A stretch of DNA of 64,000 nucleotides from Massilia sp. BJB1822 (GCF_013369485.1 NZ_JABWEB010000004.1:310001-374000); one strand, 5' to 3'; shown: positions 27,053-36,808, numbered from the stretch's first letter. Notes: generated by a model not told the origin, from the sequence alone. Numbers and translations: made by a program.

Positions 27053-27598
27053 TTAGGTAGGCCTCAATATCCGGTAAGCGCTCTGTACCATGCCGCCTTC
27101 GTAGATTTTTGTGCGCAGGTGTTCGAGCTTGACGTCATGGGGCAGGGCGCCGAACAGGGTGATGCCGGCGCCGATCAGCACCGGCAGGCGCGAGATGGTG
27201 ATTTCGTCGATCAGGCCGGCGCGCAGGAAAGCCTGGATCGTTGCGCCGCCATCGACGTACAGGCCTTGGCAGCCATCGGCGGCCAATTGCGCCGCCAGCG
27301 CTTGCACCGGGCCGCGCTGCAGCTCGGCCTTGCCAGCCACGCTCTCCGGCAGTGCTGCCAGCGTCGTGCTCAGCACCACCACGCGCTTGCCTGCATACGG
27401 CCAGATGCCCATGGCCAGCACGGTGTCAAACGTCTTGCGGCCCATCAGCACCGTATCGATGCCGGCCATGAAGGCATCGTAACCATGTTCGGGCGGCGTG
27501 CTGCCAGGCTCCGGCGTGCCCATCAGCCAGTCGAGTGCGCCGTCGGGGCGGGCGATGAAACCGTCCAGGCTGCAGCCGACGAAGACGCTGGCCTTCAT
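27053..27598 (-). CDS. Dihydrofolate reductase / RibD C-terminal family protein
   Basis: A 181-residue protein of the RibD_C/DHFR-like superfamily. The start at 27598 overlaps the stop of the cyclase gene (ATGA). Family marks are S-L-D-G-F-I-A-R-P-D-G near the N-terminus, M-G-R-K-T-F-D in the first third, and Y-V-D-G-G-A-T-I-Q-A-F-L followed by I-D-E-I-T-I-S-R-L-P-V-L-I-G-A-G in the C-terminal half. It probably uses NADPH to reduce a pterin- or pyrimidine-like compound, but the natural substrate of such stand-alone proteins is unknown. It is the last gene of a four-gene signalling operon and its link to signalling is unclear. Confidence 0.85.
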   Translation of the reverse strand: MKASVFVGCSLDGFIARPDGALDWLMGTPEPGSTPPEHGYDAFMAGIDTVLMGRKTFDTVLAMGIWPYAGKRVVVLSTTLAALPESVAGKAELQRGPVQALAAQLAADGCQGLYVDGGATIQAFLRAGLIDEITISRLPVLIGAGITLFGALPHDVKLEHLRTKIYEGGMVQSAYRILRPT

Positions 27599-28557
27599 GC
27601 CGGCGCCTGCGTGGCAATGCGGTTGCGGCCGTCGCGTTTGGCGTCGTACAGGGCGCGGTCGGCCGCGCCGATCAGTTCCTGCGCTTCGGCCGGATGCTCC
27701 AGCGTGCGGGTGGCCACGCCGATGCTGACCGTGACCTGCTTCAGCTCCACCCCGCTGGCCGCATGCGGAATGTGCAGCGCGATGACGCGCGCGCGCAGCA
27801 CTTCGGCCATGTGCGCCGCCTGTTCGGCATTGGTATCGGGCAGGATCAGCACGAACTCTTCGCCGCCGTAGCGCGCGATCAGGTCGGCGGCGCGCTGCAG
27901 CATGCCGCTCAGGGCCGAGGCCACGCGCACCAGGCATTCGTCGCCGCGCTGGTGGCCATAGTGGTCGTTGAAGTTCTTGAAGTGGTCGATATCGATCATC
28001 AGCAGCGACAGCGGACTGCCGTTGCGCTTGGCGCGCCGCAGCTCCTTGTCGATGGCGACGTCGAAGTGGCGGCGGTTGGCCACGCCGGTCAAGCCGTCGG
28101 AGAAGCTTTGCGAGCGCAGTTCCAGCGCCTGCTGGCGCAGCAGCTTCTCGCGTCCGACAGCGATGCTGACGTCGTGGATTTCGATCATGCAGTGGCGCGG
28201 CGCGCCTTCCACCGCCAGCGGTGTGACGGCCAGCGCCTGCTGCAGGCGTTCTTCGCGCTGGGCCGCCGCGGCATTGGCGAACAGCGCAAAGGGCGAACGG
28301 TTCAGCGTCTGCGACAGCAGGGAGGGGAAGTTGTGCTCCAGCGCCTGGGTGATGGCAGCGTCGACGCGCCGTCCGCGCAGCTCGGGGAACAGGGTGGCGA
28401 AATCCTGTCCCAGCACGGTGGCGGCGGCCGTGCCGGAGTGGCGGCTCATCCACTGGTTCCACAGCACCACGCGGCGCGCGCCGTCGAGCACGATGATGCC
28501 CAGGTCGACGGCGGCCAGCACGCCTTCCAGCAGGGGGAGTCGGCCGGTCTGGTTCAT
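27595..28557 (-). CDS. Diguanylate cyclase with N-terminal PAS-like domain
   Basis: A 320-residue cytosolic GGDEF protein. The start at 28557 overlaps the stop of the CheC-like gene (ATGA). Residues about 10-125 look like a PAS sensor (D-L-G-I-I-V-L-D-G-A-R-R-V-V-L-W-N). The GGDEF domain covers about 155-315 with D-G-L-T-G-V-A-N-R-R-H-F and active-site R-Y-G-G-E-E-F. Five residues before the GG is R-A-A-D-like R-x-x-D, an inhibitory site for product feedback. It should make cyclic di-GMP. Its operon partners are a receiver protein and a CheC-like phosphatase. Confidence 0.93.
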   Translation of the reverse strand: MNQTGRLPLLEGVLAAVDLGIIVLDGARRVVLWNQWMSRHSGTAAATVLGQDFATLFPELRGRRVDAAITQALEHNFPSLLSQTLNRSPFALFANAAAAQREERLQQALAVTPLAVEGAPRHCMIEIHDVSIAVGREKLLRQQALELRSQSFSDGLTGVANRRHFDVAIDKELRRAKRNGSPLSLLMIDIDHFKNFNDHYGHQRGDECLVRVASALSGMLQRAADLIARYGGEEFVLILPDTNAEQAAHMAEVLRARVIALHIPHAASGVELKQVTVSIGVATRTLEHPAEAQELIGAADRALYDAKRDGRNRIATQAPA

Positions 28558-29186
28558 CGCTCGGCCTGCCCCATGATGCGCGCCAGATAGCGCCGTATCT
28601 GTTCCTGCAAATCCTGCAGAGCCGTGAGGTCGAGGATGAAGGCGACGTAGCCCTTGATCTCGTGCACTTCCAGCGCAAAATCGATGTGCAGCATCAGCAC
28701 CACCGTGTCGGCCGGGCCGCAGGAGGCGCTCAGGATCTTGTCGCAACTGCCGACGTGGTAAGCCGGCAGCGAGCCGTGCAGCTCGTGCTCGAAGATATTG
28801 GCCAGCGTGCCGACGCAGGAATTGAGGATGATGTTGCCGATCTCGCTGAGCGCCTCCTGTTCCATCTCGGTCAGCTCCAGCAGCGGCACGCTGCCGCCCA
28901 CCATTAGGCGCACCAGGTCCAGGCTTTTCTCTTCGGGGAACATGAGGATCGCTTCGGTGCGGAAGGCGCCCTCGTAATGCTGGCTGACGCCGCACACGCG
29001 GCTGGCGTTGCGCCCGCCCGGCCCGAGCAGGCGCGCCGCGTCCGAGCGGTTGAGAAAGCTGATCGAGGGCACCGACATGCTGACTGCTTCATTGACGATG
29101 GCGCTCATGGCCGCCGCGGCCCGTCCCACGCCGATATTGAAGATCTCCACCAGCGCATCGTGCTCGATTTCGCTGAGCGGCAGCAT
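28554..29186 (-). CDS. CheC-like phosphatase / chemotaxis protein
   Basis: A 210-residue CheC/CheX/FliY-superfamily protein. The two active helices are visible: E-I-F-N-I-G-V-G-R-A-A near residue 15 and E-I-G-N-I-I-L-N-S near residue 115, each carrying the E-x-x-N pair that dephosphorylates receiver proteins in CheC. There is no CheX-like truncation. It is 3 bases after the receiver gene and overlaps the cyclase gene, so its substrate is probably that receiver. Betaproteobacteria usually use CheZ for chemotaxis, which makes a dedicated non-motility circuit likely. Confidence 0.88.
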   Translation of the reverse strand: MLPLSEIEHDALVEIFNIGVGRAAAAMSAIVNEAVSMSVPSISFLNRSDAARLLGPGGRNASRVCGVSQHYEGAFRTEAILMFPEEKSLDLVRLMVGGSVPLLELTEMEQEALSEIGNIILNSCVGTLANIFEHELHGSLPAYHVGSCDKILSASCGPADTVVLMLHIDFALEVHEIKGYVAFILDLTALQDLQEQIRRYLARIMGQAER

Positions 29187-29189
29187 GGG

Positions 29190-29558
29190 TCAATGCTCCA
29201 GCGGGGCGATCAGTTGGGCGATGCGTTCGTCGGTGATCGGTTTTTCCACGAAGCCGACGCCGATTTCGCTGGCGCGGTTGCGCGTGGCGCTTTGCACATT
29301 GGCGGTCAGCAGGGAGATATACGCTTGCGGCAGCAGGGCGCGCAGCTTTTCGGCGGCGGCCACGCCGCCCATGCCGGGCATATTCACGTCCAGCAGCACC
29401 AGGTGAGGCCGGCTCAGGCGCGCTTTTTCCAGCGCTTCCTCGCCATTCGCCGCCTCTTCCACCACCCAGTCGGCATGCTTGCTGAGGATGTGCTGGCGCG
29501 CCACCAGACGCGAGACGCGGCTATCGTCGACGATCAGTACGGTTGGAGTCACTTCCAT
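29190..29558 (-). CDS. Single-domain response regulator (CheY-like)
   Basis: A 122-residue receiver with no output domain. The start at 29558 is chosen because the family begins there (M-E-V-T-P-T-V-L-I-V-D-D); the open frame extends 40 codons further without resemblance. Conserved residues: the acidic pair D-D in L-I-V-D-D-S, the phosphoacceptor in L-L-D-V-N-M-P-G, the threonine in L-L-T-A-N and the lysine in V-E-K-P-I. It is first in the operon with the CheC-like phosphatase and the cyclase. No cognate kinase is in the window. Confidence 0.93.
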   Translation of the reverse strand: MEVTPTVLIVDDSRVSRLVARQHILSKHADWVVEEAANGEEALEKARLSRPHLVLLDVNMPGMGGVAAAEKLRALLPQAYISLLTANVQSATRNRASEIGVGFVEKPITDERIAQLIAPLEH

Positions 29559-29741
29559 ATCGCACCCTGTGTTGAACGGTCGGAGTGGTCCATTTTCGCA
29601 CAGAGTGGAGGGAGCGGGCGGGCGATCCGTTAAAATAGCGGGATTGCGCCGCACGCCGGCGTCGCTTATTTCCCGCATTCCCGCTTTTATTTTTCCTCTT
29701 TATTTTTCCTATTCATTTTCCCTATTATTTCCGCACTCATC

Positions 29742-30419
29742 ATGACTCAAGACGAACTGAAACAAGCTGTTGCCCGCGCCGCCATCGACTATGTGGTGGA
29801 TGGCGAAATCATCGGCGTCGGCACCGGCTCGACCGCCAATTTCTTCATCGATGAACTGGGCCTGATCAAGCACCGCATCAAGGGCGCGGTGGCCTCGTCG
29901 GAAGCGACGGCCGCGCGCCTGGCCGGCCACGGCATTCCCGTGTTCGACCTGAACGAGGTTGAGCGCATCGCTGTGTATATCGACGGCGCCGACGAGATCA
30001 CCAATGCCGGCGCCATGATCAAGGGCGGCGGCGCGGCGCTGACGCGCGAGAAGATCGTCGCCTCCGTGTCGGGCCAGTTCGTCTGCATCGCCGACGGCTC
30101 CAAGCTGGTCGAGACCCTGGGCAAGTTCCCGCTGCCGGTGGAAGTGCTGCCGATGGCGCGCAACGCCGTGCTGCGCCAGCTGGCGGCCCTGGGCGGCCAG
30201 CCGAAGGTGCGCACCAAGCCGGGTTCGGACGAGGCTTTCGTCACCGACAACGGCGGTAACATCATCGACGTGGCCGGCCTGGCGATCGCCGATCCGGTGG
30301 CGCTGGAAACCCAGATCAACCAGATCGTCGGCGTGGTCGCCGTCGGCCTGTTCGCCGCGCGCGGCGCCAATGTCTGCCTGCTGGGCACCGCCGACGGCGT
30401 GCGCACGCTGAAGTTCTAA
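29742..30419 (+). CDS. rpiA: Ribose-5-phosphate isomerase A
   Basis: A 225-residue RpiA, interconverting ribose-5-phosphate and ribulose-5-phosphate. Signatures: [11 protein letters not shown] near residue 26, D-G-A-D-E-I-T and [11 protein letters not shown] with the catalytic glutamate near residue 105, and V-L-P-M-A-R. Length is standard. It stands alone, with a 183-base gap to the divergent receiver gene. Confidence 0.98.
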   Translation: MTQDELKQAVARAAIDYVVDGEIIGVGTGSTANFFIDELGLIKHRIKGAVASSEATAARLAGHGIPVFDLNEVERIAVYIDGADEITNAGAMIKGGGAALTREKIVASVSGQFVCIADGSKLVETLGKFPLPVEVLPMARNAVLRQLAALGGQPKVRTKPGSDEAFVTDNGGNIIDVAGLAIADPVALETQINQIVGVVAVGLFAARGANVCLLGTADGVRTLKF

Positions 30420-30524
30420 GCCGCCAGCGGGCGCCGGGCCGCCGCTGCGCGGCCCGTCCGCGCTTGCATTTGGCGCGCGCCAGCCATATTCTGTAATTCC
30501 ACCCCGGCTGCGCGGAGGCTGACG

Positions 30525-30911
30525 ATGAAGCACGATTTCCCTAGCCTGCTGCGGCTGGCCTGCCCTGTGCTGGCAGGCTTGCTGGGCGCCTGTTCCTATC
30601 TGCCGTTTGCGCGTCCGGCCGCCGCGCCCGAGCGCACTGCCATCGACCGTCCGCCGCCCCTGGCGCTGGCCGCCGACGGCACGCCGCAGGTGCAGAGCAA
30701 TGGCGTGGCGATCCAGAAGGTCGAGTTCCGGCCCGGCGTGTCCTCGGCCACGGTGGAGCATCTGGCCGGCAAGGCCGCCTGCACGGGCGGCTGGGGCGCA
30801 GGCCTGGTGACGGAACCGGGTCCGGTCGAGATTTACCGCATGGCTTGCGATGATGGCCGCGTTTTCCTGGCGCGCTGCGAGCTGCGCCAGTGTAAGCCGA
30901 TGCCAAAATGA
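30525..30911 (+). CDS. Small putative lipoprotein
   Basis: A 128-residue exported protein. The N-terminus is a lipoprotein signal with lipobox L-L-G-A-C at about residues 19-23. The mature part has no domain I recognise. It includes a V-Q-S-N-G-V-A-I-Q-K-V-E-F-R-P-G-V-S-S-A segment and four further cysteines (A-A-C-T-G, M-A-C-D-D, R-C-E-L-R-Q-C), suggesting two disulfides. Its stop runs into the shared terminator hairpin. Confidence 0.75.
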   Translation: MKHDFPSLLRLACPVLAGLLGACSYLPFARPAAAPERTAIDRPPPLALAADGTPQVQSNGVAIQKVEFRPGVSSATVEHLAGKAACTGGWGAGLVTEPGPVEIYRMACDDGRVFLARCELRQCKPMPK

Positions 30912-30936
30912 CAAACGGCGCCGCAGCGCCGTTTGT
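30911..30936. terminator. Bidirectional terminator hairpin
   Basis: Perfect 11-base stem ACAAACGGCGC / GCGCCGTTTGT with loop CGCA, between convergent lipoprotein and yggX genes. T-rich flank follows on the plus strand. Confidence 0.85.
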
Positions 30937-30952
30937 TTAGCAGGAGACTGGC

Positions 30953-31225
30953 TTAGGCAGTCGGCGGCACATAGCCGGCGGCGGCATCGGCGCCATCGCC
31001 GAAGAAGTGCTTCTCCATCTGCGCCATCAGGTATTTGCGGGCGCGCAGATCGGCCAGGTTCAGGCGGTTCTCGTTGACCAGCATGGTCTGGTGCTTGAGC
31101 CAGGCCGCCCATGCTTCCTTCGACACCGACTCATAGAGTTTCTTGCCCAGTTCACCGGGAACGGGTGGGAAATCCATGCCTTCGGCTTCCTTGTTGAGTT
31201 TAATGCAATGGACAGTACGGGCCAT
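30953..31225 (-). CDS. yggX: Fe(2+)-trafficking protein YggX
   Basis: A 90-residue protein of the YggX family, implicated in protecting iron-sulfur clusters and iron trafficking. Family marks are [13 protein letters not shown] with the conserved cysteine, [10 protein letters not shown], and [18 protein letters not shown]. Length is standard. It follows argA on the same strand with a 36-base gap, an order seen in related genomes. Confidence 0.96.
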   Translation of the reverse strand: MARTVHCIKLNKEAEGMDFPPVPGELGKKLYESVSKEAWAAWLKHQTMLVNENRLNLADLRARKYLMAQMEKHFFGDGADAAAGYVPPTA

Positions 31226-31261
31226 CTGTGAAGCTCCTAAAACAAGTGTCTGAAATCCAGA

Positions 31262-32572
31262 TTATAAGGTTTTAATCAGAACCTGGGATTTTCGCTGCCA
31301 GTTATACATGCGCTGACGGTCCGGCGGCAGCGCGTCGACCGAGGCGGCGACGAAGCCGCGCTTGAGGAACCAGTGCGCCGTGCGCGTGGTCAGCACGAAC
31401 AGCTTGCTGATGCCGATGGCGCGCGCGCGGTTTTCCATATGCTTGAGGATACGCTCGCCGTCGCCCTGGGCCTGGACCTCGGGGTTGACGGTCAGGCATG
31501 CCATTTCGGCCATCTTCTGTTCCGGGAAGGGGTACAGCGCGGCGCAGCCGAAGATCACGCCATCGTGCTCGATCACGGAGAACAGGTCGATTTCGCGCTC
31601 GATCAGCTCGCGGCCGCGCTTGACCAGGGTGCCGTCCGCCTCCAGCGGTTCGATCAGCTTGATGATGCCGCCCACGTCCTCGATGGTGGCCTGGCGCAGG
31701 CTTTCCAGGTTCTCGTGGCTGATCATGGTGCCCACGCCATCGTGGGTGAACAGTTCCAGCAGGGCCGAGCCGTCCATCGCAAACGGCACGATGTGGGCGC
31801 GCGGCACGCCGTTATTGCATGCCTTGACGGCGTGTTGCAGATAGAATGCGCTATCGGCCGGCAGGAAGCCGGCCTGCAGCACGGCTTCGGCCTGGTGCGA
31901 GGACAGTTCGCGGATCTCGGCGCCGCCGGCATCCTGCATCATCGCGGTTTCGGTGATGAAGATCAGCTTGTCGGCATGCAGGGTCACGGCCGCCGTGACG
32001 GCCACGTCTTCCATGGTCAGATTGAAGGTTTCGCCGGTGGGCGAGAAGCCCAGCGGCGAGAGCAGCACCAGGCCGCCCGCGCCGAGGATGGAATGGATGG
32101 TTTCACCGTCCACTTTACGCGTGACGCCGGTCAGTTCCAGGTCTACGCCATCGATCACGCCGAGCGGACGGGCGGTGACAAAGTTGGCGGAAATGATACG
32201 GATGGCGGCGTGCGCCATCGGCGTATTCGGCAAACCCTGGCTGAACGCGGCCTCGATGTCCAGGCGCAGCTCGCCGGCCGCCTCCTTGGCGCATTCCATG
32301 GCGGCGGTGTCGGTGATCCGCACGCCATTGTGGAAGCGGCCTTCCACATTCCGCAAGGCCAGCTGCTCGGCCACCTGCGGGCGCGAGCCATGCACCACCA
32401 CGACCTTGATGCCGAGGGCGTGCAGCAGGGACAGGTCGTGCGCCAGCACGGGCAGGGCGCCGGCGGCGACCAGCTCGCCCGGAAAGGCGACGACGAAGGT
32501 CTTGCCGCGGAAGGCGTGGACATAGGGCGCGACGGAGCGCAGCCAGTGGACGAATTCGATAGGGTTTTCCAT
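31262..32572 (-). CDS. argA: Amino-acid N-acetyltransferase (N-acetylglutamate synthase)
   Basis: A 436-residue ArgA catalysing the first step of arginine biosynthesis. The N-terminal amino-acid-kinase-like domain (about 20-280) shows V-V-H-G-S-R-P-Q-V and carries the arginine feedback site in this family. The C-terminal GNAT domain (about 290-430) has V-N-P-E-V-Q-A-Q-G-D-G-E-R-I-L acetyl-CoA loop and L-T-T-R-T-A-H-W-F-L-K-R-G-F. An ATG three codons upstream (32581) is an equally possible start; neither has a clear ribosome binding site. Divergent from hrpA. Confidence 0.96.
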   Translation of the reverse strand: MENPIEFVHWLRSVAPYVHAFRGKTFVVAFPGELVAAGALPVLAHDLSLLHALGIKVVVVHGSRPQVAEQLALRNVEGRFHNGVRITDTAAMECAKEAAGELRLDIEAAFSQGLPNTPMAHAAIRIISANFVTARPLGVIDGVDLELTGVTRKVDGETIHSILGAGGLVLLSPLGFSPTGETFNLTMEDVAVTAAVTLHADKLIFITETAMMQDAGGAEIRELSSHQAEAVLQAGFLPADSAFYLQHAVKACNNGVPRAHIVPFAMDGSALLELFTHDGVGTMISHENLESLRQATIEDVGGIIKLIEPLEADGTLVKRGRELIEREIDLFSVIEHDGVIFGCAALYPFPEQKMAEMACLTVNPEVQAQGDGERILKHMENRARAIGISKLFVLTTRTAHWFLKRGFVAASVDALPPDRQRMYNWQRKSQVLIKTL

Positions 32573-32626
32573 TGGCCGCATTATAATTCGCTGCGCGGTT
32601 TTCGCAGCAAATACATGTAAAAAACA

Positions 32627-35600
32627 ATGTCAGAAGCAAGCAATAAGTCCCCATCCCGCCCTGCGCCAGCCGAAAAGGGCGCGTCACAGGCCGTCCCTCA
32701 GCCCGCCCGCCAGCCCGGCGCCCGCCCGCAGCGCGCGCCCGCGCCCGCACAGGGCCGGCGCGAAGAGCGTCCGCGCCTGACGGATGAAGAGCGCGCCGCG
32801 CGTCAGACCGCGCGCGCGGCGGAAACGGCTTTCCGCAACCCGATGCCGCCGATTACTTTCCCCGAAGAGCTGCCGGTGTCCGGCCGCCGCGAGGAAATCG
32901 CGCAGGCGCTGCGCAAGCACCAGGTGGTGATCGTGTCCGGCGAAACGGGTTCGGGAAAAACCACCCAGCTGCCGAAAATCTGCCTGGAACTGGGACGCGG
33001 CCAGAAAGGTCTGATCGGCCACACCCAGCCGCGCCGTATCGCCGCCTCGTCCACCGCCAAGCGCATCGCCCAGGAACTGGGCACGCCGCTGGGCGAGAAC
33101 GTCGGCTACAAGGTGCGCTTCAACGACACCCTGAGCAAGGGCGCCGCCGTCAAGCTGATGACCGACGGCATCCTGCTGGCCGAAACCCAGACCGACCCGC
33201 TGCTCAAGGCCTACGACACCATCATCATCGACGAGGCGCACGAACGCAGCCTGAACATCGACTTCCTGCTCGGTTACCTGAAGCAGCTGCTGCCGCGCCG
33301 CCCCGACCTGAAGATCATCATCACCTCGGCCACCATCGACGCCGAGCGCTTCGCGCGCCACTTCGGCCTGGAAGGCAAACCGCCGGTGCCGGTGATCGAA
33401 GTCTCGGGCCGCCTGTACGCGGTGGAAGTGCGCTACCGCCCGGTGGAGCGCGATCCTGTGGCCTTGCCGGGCGCCGACAGCGGCAAGCAGCCGTCGAAAG
33501 CCGCCGCGGCGCGCGAAAAGCGCGACCTGATGGATGCCGTGATCGATGGCGTGGACGAGGTGTGCCGCATCGGTTCCGGCGACGTGCTGGTCTTCCTGCC
33601 TGGCGAGCGAGAAATCCGCGACGCCGCCGAAGCGCTGCGCAAGCACCATCCGCCGCATGTGGAAATCCTGCCCCTGTTCGCCCGCCTTTCGGTGGAGGAG
33701 CAGGACCGCGTCTTCCGCACCACCAATGCGCGCCGCATCGTGCTGGCCACCAACGTGGCCGAGACCTCGCTGACCGTGCCGGGCATCCGCTACGTGGTCG
33801 ATGCCGGCCTGGCGCGCGTCAAGCGCTACAGCTACCGCAACAAAGTGGAGCAGCTGCAGATCGAGCCGGTGGCGCAATCGGCCGCCAACCAGCGCGCCGG
33901 CCGTTGCGGCCGGGTCGCCGACGGCGTCTGCATCCGCCTGTACGACGAGCAGGACTACCTGCAACGCCCCAAATTCACCGATCCGGAAATCCTGCGCTCC
34001 TCGCTGGCTTCCGTCATCCTGCGCATGAAGTCCCTGCATCTGACCGATGTGGAGACTTTCCCCTTCATCGAGCCGCCGCTGGCGCGCGCGATTGCCGACG
34101 GCTACCAGCTGCTGCAGGAATTGGGCGCGGTGGACGAGAGCAACCGCCTGACGCCGCTGGGCCGCAAGCTGGCCAAGCTGCCGCTCGATCCTCGCGTGGG
34201 CCGCATGATCCTGGCCGCGCAGGAAAACGCCTGCCTGACCGAGGTGCTGATCGTGGCCGCCGCGCTGTCGGTGCAAGACCCGCGCGACCGCCCCATCGAG
34301 CACCAGCAGGCGGCCGACGAGGCGCACAAGAAATTCGCCGACGAGAAATCCGAATTCCTCAGCTATCTGAAAATCTGGCGCTGGTTCGAGCAAGCCATCG
34401 AGCACAAGAAAACCAACCGCCAATTGCAGGACAATTGCCGCAGCAATTTCCTGTCCCAGCTGCGCCTGCGCGAATGGCGCGATGTGCATTCGCAGCTGCT
34501 CACCATCGTCAAAGAGCAGGGCTGGCGCATGAACGAAGCGCCCGCGACCTACGAGCAGTTGCACCTGGCCCTGCTGACTGGCCTGCTGGGCAATCTCGGC
34601 TTCAAGCAGGACGACGAGCCGGGCGCCGGCTACCTTGGCGCGCGCGGCATCCGCTTCCACGTCTGGCCCGGTTCCTCGCTGTCGAAAAAGCCCGGCAAGT
34701 GGATCGTCGCCGCCGAACTGGTGGAAACCACCCGCCTGTATGCGCGCTGCGTGGCCCAGATCCAGCCGGAGTGGGTGGAAAAGATCGGCGGCCATCTGCT
34801 GAAAAAATCCTGGGGCGAGCCGCGTTGGGAAAAACGTCCGGCCCAGGTGACGGCGGCCGAAAAGGCCACGCTGTACGGCCTGACCGTGTACAGCCAGCGC
34901 CGCATCAACTACGGCTTGCGCAATCCGGTGGAAGCGCGCGAAATCTTCATCCGCGACGCGCTGGTGGGCGGCGACTTCGATACCCGCGCCCCGTTCTTCG
35001 TCCACAACCACAAGCTGGTGAAGGAAATCGAGAACCTCGAACACAAGTCGCGCCGCCAGGACGTGCTGGTGGACGACCAGCTGATCGAAGCCTTCTACGA
35101 CAAGCTGATTCCGGCCGATGTGGTGAACGGCGCCGGTTTCGAGAAATGGCATAAGGACGCCACGGCCGGCGACCCGAAACTGCTGTTCCTGAACCGCGAC
35201 GACCTGATGCGCCATGAAGCGGCCGGCGTGACCACGGAACTGTTCCCGAAAAAGATGATGGTGACGGGCCTGGAAATGCAGCTCAGCTACCACTTCGAGC
35301 CGGGCAGCCTGCGCGATGGCGTGACCCTGACCGTGCCGCTGTACGCGCTGAACCAGCTGCCGCGCGAGCGCTGCGAATGGCTGGTGCCGGGCATGCTGAA
35401 GGAAAAAGTCCATCTGCTGCTGAAATCCCTGCCGCAGAAGCAGCGCCGCCATATGGTGCCGCTGCCGGACTACGCCGCCAAATTCTGCGAGCGCGTGCAG
35501 GACGCCAACGCCTTCGGCCGCGGCGACCTGGTCGACGCCATCATCGCCGACATTCGCACCCAGATCACGATCAATGTGCTGACCACCGACTTCAAGCCGG

Positions 35601-36748
35601 AACAGCTGCCCGCCCACCACTTCATGAACTTCAAGGTGGTGGACGAGCATGGCCGCCAGCTCGATATGGGCCGCAATCTGGCCACCCTGCAGGCCGAATA
35701 CGGCAGCCAGGCGCGCCAGAGCTTCCAGAAGATGGCCGAGGCCACGCCGGCGCAACTGGCGCAGCTGACCGGTGGCGCGGCCCCGGCATCGGCCGCCGCA
35801 CCGGCGGCCGGCAAGGCACACGGCGGCATCGCCGCGGGGCAGCGCGACAAGGCCGCGCCGCCGGGCACTCCCGCCTCGGCGCCGGCCACGTCATCGGCCC
35901 ACAGCAATATCACGGGCTGGAGCTTCGGCGAACTGCCCGAGCTGCTGGAAATCACCCAGGGCAAGCTTAGCCTGATCGGCTTCCCGGCCCTGGTGGACAA
36001 AGGCACGCACTGCGACCTGGAAGTTTTCGACGATCCGAACGTGGCCGTGCGCACCCACCGCATCGGCTTGCGCCGCCTGTTCGCCCTGCAGATGAAGGAC
36101 CAGATCAAATTCGTCGAAAAGAGCATCCCCAATCTGCAGCAGATGGGCATGCAGTTCATGGCCATGGGTACGCAGGAAGAGCTGCGCGACCAGATCATCG
36201 CCAAGGCGCTCGACATCGCCTGCCTGCAAGACCCGCTGCCGACCGACGAAGCGAGCTTCATCAAGCGCAAGGACGAAGGCAAGTCGCGCCTGGTGCTGCT
36301 GGTGAACGAGATCGCGCGCCTGGTTTCGCAAGTGCTGACCGAATTCCACGGCCTGCCCAAGCGCCTGCAAGGCTTGAACCCGCAAGCCGCGCAGGATATG
36401 CAAGGCCAGCTGCAAGGCCTGGTGCACAAGCGCTTCCTGCAAGACAGTGAGTTCAGCCAGCTGGCCCACTTCCCGCGCTATTTGAAGGCGATGAACGTGC
36501 GCATCGAAAAGCTGCGCGCCGATCCCGCGCGCGACGCCAAAGCCATGTCCGAATGGCAGCAGGCCGCCGCGCCATATCTGCGCATGACGCGCGACAAATC
36601 GGCCGGCAAGAACACCGACCCCAAAATGGCCGAATACCGCTGGCTGCTGGAAGAGCTGCGCGTCTCCCTGTTCGCGCAAGAACTGCGCACGCCGATGCCG
36701 GTGTCGGTCAAGCGTTTGGCCAAGGTGTGGGAGTCGATGTTGCGCTAA
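32627..36748 (+). CDS. hrpA: ATP-dependent RNA helicase HrpA
   Basis: A 1373-residue DEAH-box helicase. Walker A G-E-T-G-S-G-K-T-T-Q near residue 105, DEAH in I-I-D-E-A-H-E-R-S near 203, S-A-T motif III, and Q-R-A-G-R-C-G-R motif VI near 425. HA2/OB domains follow, then the long HrpA-specific C-terminal region (DUF3418). HrpA has been linked to mRNA processing and rescue of stalled ribosomes. The N-terminal 60 residues and about 1040-1085 are low-complexity Ala/Pro/Gly stretches, making it slightly longer than E. coli HrpA. Confidence 0.97.
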   Translation: MSEASNKSPSRPAPAEKGASQAVPQPARQPGARPQRAPAPAQGRREERPRLTDEERAARQTARAAETAFRNPMPPITFPEELPVSGRREEIAQALRKHQVVIVSGETGSGKTTQLPKICLELGRGQKGLIGHTQPRRIAASSTAKRIAQELGTPLGENVGYKVRFNDTLSKGAAVKLMTDGILLAETQTDPLLKAYDTIIIDEAHERSLNIDFLLGYLKQLLPRRPDLKIIITSATIDAERFARHFGLEGKPPVPVIEVSGRLYAVEVRYRPVERDPVALPGADSGKQPSKAAAAREKRDLMDAVIDGVDEVCRIGSGDVLVFLPGEREIRDAAEALRKHHPPHVEILPLFARLSVEEQDRVFRTTNARRIVLATNVAETSLTVPGIRYVVDAGLARVKRYSYRNKVEQLQIEPVAQSAANQRAGRCGRVADGVCIRLYDEQDYLQRPKFTDPEILRSSLASVILRMKSLHLTDVETFPFIEPPLARAIADGYQLLQELGAVDESNRLTPLGRKLAKLPLDPRVGRMILAAQENACLTEVLIVAAALSVQDPRDRPIEHQQAADEAHKKFADEKSEFLSYLKIWRWFEQAIEHKKTNRQLQDNCRSNFLSQLRLREWRDVHSQLLTIVKEQGWRMNEAPATYEQLHLALLTGLLGNLGFKQDDEPGAGYLGARGIRFHVWPGSSLSKKPGKWIVAAELVETTRLYARCVAQIQPEWVEKIGGHLLKKSWGEPRWEKRPAQVTAAEKATLYGLTVYSQRRINYGLRNPVEAREIFIRDALVGGDFDTRAPFFVHNHKLVKEIENLEHKSRRQDVLVDDQLIEAFYDKLIPADVVNGAGFEKWHKDATAGDPKLLFLNRDDLMRHEAAGVTTELFPKKMMVTGLEMQLSYHFEPGSLRDGVTLTVPLYALNQLPRERCEWLVPGMLKEKVHLLLKSLPQKQRRHMVPLPDYAAKFCERVQDANAFGRGDLVDAIIADIRTQITINVLTTDFKPEQLPAHHFMNFKVVDEHGRQLDMGRNLATLQAEYGSQARQSFQKMAEATPAQLAQLTGGAAPASAAAPAAGKAHGGIAAGQRDKAAPPGTPASAPATSSAHSNITGWSFGELPELLEITQGKLSLIGFPALVDKGTHCDLEVFDDPNVAVRTHRIGLRRLFALQMKDQIKFVEKSIPNLQQMGMQFMAMGTQEELRDQIIAKALDIACLQDPLPTDEASFIKRKDEGKSRLVLLVNEIARLVSQVLTEFHGLPKRLQGLNPQAAQDMQGQLQGLVHKRFLQDSEFSQLAHFPRYLKAMNVRIEKLRADPARDAKAMSEWQQAAAPYLRMTRDKSAGKNTDPKMAEYRWLLEELRVSLFAQELRTPMPVSVKRLAKVWESMLR

Positions 36749-36808
36749 ACTGAAGTCCCCGTGCCGCTATGCCCATATGTCCGCATCACTGATTAAAGGA
36801 TCTGGAAA

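Noticed and set aside
32684..35821. Open frame of about 1045 codons opposite hrpA
   Set aside because: Same reason: composition typical of an antisense shadow, and hrpA is complete on the other strand.
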